From the NCBI GenBank assembly GCA_024305745.1, contig JAHRBS010000012.1, positions 1,059,001-1,123,000 on the forward strand: a stretch of DNA of 64,000 nucleotides. Reading direction: 5' to 3'. This DNA comes from Polyporus tsugae. Taxonomy: Eukaryota > Basidiomycota > Agaricomycetes > Polyporales > Polyporaceae. The notes under the pieces are model-generated. The model was not told where the DNA came from. It did not search any database and saw only the letters and a program-made list of their open reading frames with translations. This document shows, piece after piece, positions 59,561 through 64,000 of the stretch; positions within the stretch are counted from its first letter, which is position 1; each line of letters opens with the position of its first letter. A program made the position numbers and the translations under genes.

Positions 59561-60510
59561 AGTCCGGGATGATATAAAGCCGAAGTCTAATCAACTGCAG
59601 TATTAGTACAAGCAGAACGTTCAAAACATAGATACCTACATACCAGTTCCGAGGATCCGAAGGCCGTAGTGCTCTGAACGCATCAAGGACCAGCCAGGTA
59701 GGGAGAAGACGAGATTGTCACGCAGGCGCGATCAAGCAACGTGCCGGGATGGAAAGCGCAGCGGGAAACCCAGAATAGAGTAAAGACTGTGAACCGAAGC
59801 GTGCAGAGCGGGTGCTCTAGCAGCGGTGGGGGAGGGGACGGGTCCAACGAGACGGGGGTATATGAGGGACGGAAAGATACAACTGGCAACAGAAGCGCTT
59901 ACAAAAGTTGCAATTGACGCCCTGATACACGACTACATAGTTGCATGTTGTAACACATTCCGTTACATTTTGCAACAGTTACAACTGCGTTACAACTTCG
60001 GCCATCAATCTGCTACGCTGATACATGGATACACGCCTGCTACGTAGCAATCTACGCCCAAACGTAACCGTTCTCACATTTTCCTCCTTCGAACTTGCAC
60101 AAGTTGTACCCTCAGAGAGTGCACATCCAGCATCCTCCGAGGGTATGAATCAAGCCTTCAAGCTTCAAGAGCGGACGTCCGTTCTCAGCTTGTCAACCGG
60201 TCGTTCTCAGGACCAGAAGCCGGGCATCATCGTCACCGGTTGGAGGTCGTTCAGTGAGTCCTTCCAGCACCGACCTTTAGGCTTATGATCGAGCATGTGT
60301 ACACCTTCTTAGCCATACATTGAAAAAATTCACGCCGGCTTTTGCGATCTCCCACCTCATGGGTGCGATCGCCGAAACCTAACACCATTGATGATTCAGA
60401 GAACAAGGAGGTCCCATCCCTTCTCTTGGGATGTTCAGCCAGTCCGGTCAGTGACCGAAGCCACATGGTACGTCTGTTTACTTTAAATTCTTCCTTGGCC
60501 TTTATGTTGT
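59561..60510. other. Intergenic
   Basis: No gene seen. It contains the palindrome CGGACGTCCG near 60178, next to GTTCTCAG words related to the minisatellite that follows. Confidence 0.55.
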
Positions 60511-60757
60511 ACGTCTGGTCTCCTGAAGTTCGTGTATGTTCTCCTAGAGGAGACATCTGTTCCCAGGGAAAGAACATCCTTTCCACGAGACCTGACGTCT
60601 GCTCGCAGCGCGCACATTCATTCTCCGAGAGTGGATGCCTGCTCTACGACACTGGATTTTTACTTCCCCGTGAGAACGCATGTCCGTCCTCATGGACTAG
60701 AAGTCTGCTCGTATGGCACACTTTGTTCTGTAAGAGCGGAAGTCTATGCCCTGACAA
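60511..60757 (+). repeat. Degenerate 21-bp minisatellite, about 11-12 units
   Basis: Units phased every 21 bases, for example TGTTCTCCTAGAGGAGACAT, TGTTCCCAGGGAAAGAACAT, CTTTCCACGAGACCTGACGT and TGCTCGCAGCGCGCACATTC (each shown without its last base). Many units hold a small palindrome in the middle (TCTCCTAGAGGAGA, TTCCCAGGGAA). In one plus-strand frame the array reads as heptads such as VCSPRGD, ICSQGKN, ILSTRPD, VCSQRAH; in another as ETSVPRERTSFPRD-like repeats. Similar heptad-coding repeats occur in other mushroom genomes as far as I recall, but I cannot verify that here. No start, splice sites or flanking domain make it a gene. Confidence 0.75.
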
Positions 60758-61222
60758 TGGAAGGGTACTGAAGAGAGCAAGTCAAAGTACACCAGGGACA
60801 CAGACTCTAGTGTGCAGCGCAAACTTAGCTGACTAGGCAGAGTGAATGTACAGGTCACGACTGAACCAGCTCCTTCCGCGATCAACTCGTCGTGTTGGCG
60901 TGCGGTCGATCGTGCAACGGATGGGGACGCGCTTGTTCCTTTGGCACTCTTCGCTTCTGCACTGAATCCGTACCAGCCTTTCCGTATACTTCGTGTTCTT
61001 CTCCTGAGTCTCCTTGGCTGGTCGGGGGATCAACGACTGGCGCGTCTGCCTCGCGTCGCGCCGGTTCATTGCTTCACGGATGGGCGGCATTTGGCTTTAT
61101 TGGATACTGGTCTTTCCTTTCGAATGGAAGGCCGTTCACAAGTCTCGCCGGTAGCATTGTACAACACACCCTGGTCTACGATCCAGGCCAAGCGTACAGT
61201 TTGGAGGGTGGCCGTAGGCATG
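60758..61222. other. Intergenic
   Basis: Upstream region of the lectin gene. A plus-strand frame is open from 60842 into the lectin but starts before the TATA box. Confidence 0.55.
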
Positions 61223-61230
61223 TATAAAAA
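61223..61230 (+). promoter_or_regulatory. TATA box of the lectin gene
   Basis: TATAAAAA 126 bases before the ATG at 61349. Confidence 0.5.
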
Positions 61231-61348
61231 CACAGCGGTTTTATTGAGTGGTTCCCCATCTCCCCTTCCTAGGCTCACTCCAGTCCATCTATCGCTAGGG
61301 AGAATCCCTTGTCTTCCTATCATCATTTTTGTTTCACTTCATTCAAAA

Positions 61349-62833
61349 ATGTGTCGTTTTGGGCCATGCTCAGGCTTGTGCAGTGAGTACTCCTTTCATC
61401 CCAGTAGTCCGGCTGCTAAGAGTCGATCGCTAGGGCTGGCGCATCCCCGCGCTGCATGCTGGCACAGGGTACCCGCCCCCGCTCCCTGGGCCCCCATTCT
61501 ACACCACAGCGCCCCCGCTCCGTGCCACCCTGCCCCCGCTCCGTGCCACCCTGCCCCCGCCCCTGCTCCCACTCCCGCCCCCGCTCCGTGCCACAGCGTC
61601 CCCATCCCCGCTCCCGCCCCCGCCCCCGCCCCTGCTCCAGTCAAAGTGTTCAGTCCTGGGATATGTTACGTCCTTCTGAACGCTCGCGGTGGGACCGCGA
61701 TGGACTTGAGCGGGACCGACAGCACGAGCCTCATTGGGTACCCGACGCACGGTGGGCCAAACCAGCAGTGGGACTTCATCCCCTGCGGGCTTGGCTACCT
61801 CATCCGCTGTGAGCGGCCGGACAACGATGGACACGCGCTTTACCTCACCGTCGACTGTGGCGGGGCGCGGGACCATGCCCCGGTCGTGGCGAGCGCGCAC
61901 CCGGTTGTGTGGAACGTCGAGCAGACCCAGCAGGGCATCATGTATGTCGGGTCCGGTCCGCCATTTCCATCACGGGCTGACGGGATTACGCAGAATCTCA
62001 TGGCCGAACTCGAAGTATGTGGTCGACCTGGCAGACAACGCAGCTTGTACGAAGGTATGCCTGCCTTCCTCCGCCCTGATCTTACTAGCCGGCTGATCGC
62101 CTGTGCCCTCAGATCCAGCTGATGCCGCGCATCCCTGGTGAGCTCTGCCAGCTCTGGCGCCCCGACGGTAAGCACTCCTTCCATCTCAGTGGCCCATGTG
62201 CTAAGACTCCTGTGTTAGAGCGGGGACGTGTCCCTGATGCGAGCGAGGCTCCTGCCGTCGCGGTCTGCCATGCAGCACCAGACTTCGCCCCTGGGACATA
62301 CTACGTGCTGTTGAACGCTCGGGGCAGGACGGCGATGGACCTCAGCGGGGCCGACAGCACGAGCATCATCGGGTACCCCAAGCACGGCGGGCTGAACCAG
62401 CAGTGGGAGTTCATTCCGAGCGGACACGGCTGCTTCATCCGCTGTGTGCGGCCATCCGAGGATGGGCACGGGCTCTACCTCGCTCTCGACTGCGGTGGTG
62501 CGCGGGACTGTGCGCCGGTCGTGGCGAGCGCGCACCCGATCGCTTGGAACGTCGAGCAGACCGGCGAGGGCATCATGTGCGTCGGGTCCTGTCCGCGATT
62601 TCTCTGTCACGCGCCGCTGATTGTGATGGCTTCACGCAGAATATCGTGGCCGAACTCGAAGTTTGTGTTCGACCTGGCAGACAATGCGGCTTGCACGAAG
62701 GTACGCCTGCCTTCTTCCGCCCTGATCCTGGTTGGCTGATCACCTGTGCCCTCAGATCCAACTGAAGCCCCTCATTCCCGGCGAGCTCTGTCAGCTCTGG
62801 CGCTCCACTGAAGTGACGGCGGAATGCAAGTAG
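61349..62833 (+). CDS. Lectin with two tandem ricin-B (beta-trefoil) domains
   Basis: Carbohydrate-binding protein; mushroom ricin-B lectins commonly act in defence against grazing animals, but the role here is inference. Six exons (61349-61941, 61994-62054, 62113-62167, 62219-62576, 62640-62700, 62756-62833) encode 401 residues. There is no signal peptide, as in many cytosolic mushroom lectins. Residues about 30-95 are a low-complexity linker of repeated Pro-Ala-Pro-Cys-His units. Domain 1 (about 98-235) starts GICYVLLNARGGTAMDLSG, with QQW and QLW sugar-site motifs; domain 2 (about 255-400) starts GTYYVLLNARGRTAMDLSG, also with QQW and QLW. Both domains have introns at the same two places, so the whole three-exon unit was duplicated. 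ATG 61349 has an A at -3. The frame is intact. Confidence 0.87.
61487..61640 (+). repeat. C-rich tandem repeat encoding the Pro/Ala linker of the lectin
   Basis: Repeated CCCCGCTCC and CCCCGCTCCGTGCCACCCTG words on the plus strand. The copies keep the reading frame and encode the PAPCHPAPAP-type linker. It is likely to vary in copy number between strains. Confidence 0.85.
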
Positions 62834-64000
62834 GGCGTAAGGTCGGAGTTATCACCCAAGGCCATTCGGGACACCAAGGCACTATAGAGCGGGGGTAAGG
62901 TTTGTCGACGATTGCAAGTAAAAGACTCGGAATGTTGCAGGTACAAGACTCGGAATGTCGCGCGTGTATACAGTCCAATGGAAAGATCCTTGATTACTTC
63001 CTTACACTACGACACCCACTACGCACCTTGCACCCCTGGCGAGAACAACAATGGCATGGAGGTCAGTGAGACACACAGTGTGCCGCCTCGACCCCACACG
63101 ACCGAGACTGTCATTGTCAACCCAGCTGCACGACACGACACCGTCCACAACGACGATGACTACCGCGATAATCACCTTCATAGAGGTGACGCGCAGTGAC
63201 CGAAGTACGAAGACGATATGCACATAGCCTAAAATTATTATTACACAGACCCAAAATGAATGTGATACGATTCCGAGGCGCCATGCGGCGTCTGCTCCCC
63301 GCCCCGTCCGCATTGCGAGCTCCACAAACAAATAATGAGAAGCCTCTCTGGAGGAGCCCGCCGAACGGCTCCTCCACTGCCGTCAGGCGCAATCACCTCT
63401 TCCCCTCCGTGCTCAGGAAGATATCAGGCCCGTCCTGCAGGTCGTAGTTGAAGTTGAAGTTGAACGTTCAAGTGACGTTCAACCGGCTGTTCCGAGACGT
63501 GTTGAGTCACCCGAATTGCGGCCGGGGTTTGGCCGAACCTAGATTGCGTTCGAACGTCAGCCCGGGCCGGCCCGATTTGGAGGCGCAGTCGCACAATTTA
63601 ACCTGAACAACCCCGGTACTGTACCGCGACTGGTTTGCTGTAGTCTTACCGCCAAGACTGGGGCCTTGTCAAGGCCTTGTGCACGTACGATCATCTATCC
63701 TTCTGGGGAAATGGTCTGTTCCTATGCTGTCTTTTACGAACCAACGGACGACGACGCCTTGCCCACGTGTACTGAGCATATGCGGCCAACGCCAGAATAA
63801 GACGCGGTACGTCTGGGTTCATGATGATTATATTTATCATGCTGACACCTGACTAGGACTGACCGTTCTCCTCCGTCAGTCCCTGGGGCCTGAGCTCGAT
63901 GGCTCGGAGTTATGTAAGCAGTTTGTGGAAGTGAGTCGAATTGCAACAATTTGCATGTCTATTCACATCTCCCTGTCCTATGAACTCTCTTGCGTTGCGT
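62834..64000. other. Intergenic to the window end
   Basis: No gene supported. A perfect hairpin, GTTGAACGT/ACGTTCAAC with a 7-base loop, lies at 63459-63483. Confidence 0.55.

Noticed and set aside
60342..60836. Protein-coding gene over the minisatellite
   Set aside because: The frame follows from the 21-bp period; no promoter, start context or flanking domain supports a gene.
60842..61348. Lectin start at 60842
   Set aside because: The upstream frame lies before the TATA box at 61223 and has no domain; ATG 61349 is preferred.
1..64000. CRISPR arrays, rRNA, LTR retrotransposons or viral genes
   Set aside because: No regularly spaced identical repeats, no rRNA segments, no reverse transcriptase or integrase motifs and no capsid or polymerase genes were seen.

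Overview
This window is nuclear DNA of a filamentous basidiomycete, most likely an agaricomycete wood- or litter-decay fungus. The evidence is: genes packed with introns of about 50-70 bases, GT(A/G)NGT donors and short or micro exons; families typical of mushrooms (HsbA-like surface protein, intron-rich GH51 arabinofuranosidase, O-fucosyltransferase-like type II membrane protein, ricin-B lectin); and full eukaryotic housekeeping genes. No bacterial, viral or CRISPR features were seen. All gene models below were spliced by eye. Where exon lengths are given, they sum to a multiple of three, apart from the genes called broken.

Layout. At 1.7-6.9 kb (+) lie an HsbA-like secreted protein and the long form of tRNase Z. 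At 7.0-13.7 kb (-) lie a secreted GH51 alpha-L-arabinofuranosidase with 27 exons and a membrane fatty-acid desaturase with 15 exons; both contain extreme microexons (3, 3, 5 and 8 nt). The 13.7-18.1 kb stretch is empty. At 18.1-33.5 kb (+) lie a small conserved protein, a SET/MYND methyltransferase, a RAN1/VHS1-like kinase, an IKS1-like kinase, a disordered protein and a PIL1 eisosome protein with a very long tail. At 33.9-39.0 kb (-) lie an MFS transporter of the monocarboxylate type and two tandem CmcJ/NvfI-type oxygenases with identical exon lengths; this could be a small metabolic locus. At 39.6-40.3 kb is a 711-bp terminal-inverted-repeat element. At 40.4-44.8 kb (-) lie an O-fucosyltransferase-like protein and an unknown protein. 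V-ATPase subunit E (+) is at 47.7 kb, a VHS-GAT sorting adaptor (-) at 49.1-51.0 kb, and a zinc alcohol dehydrogenase (+) at 52.7 kb.

The right end (54-64 kb) looks like a decaying accessory region. It holds a SAM-methyltransferase gene with one frameshift, a 223-bp MITE with perfect 21-bp inverted repeats sitting inside an open frame, a TATA-binding-protein copy with two frameshifts and no C-terminus, a VTI1 SNARE copy without its N-terminal domain, a degenerate 21-bp minisatellite, and an intact-looking lectin gene made of two duplicated ricin-B units.

I found no clearly new multi-gene system. The most novel observations are the predicted 3-nt microexons, the cluster of broken housekeeping-gene copies beside transposon relics, and the 21-bp minisatellite with heptad coding periodicity.
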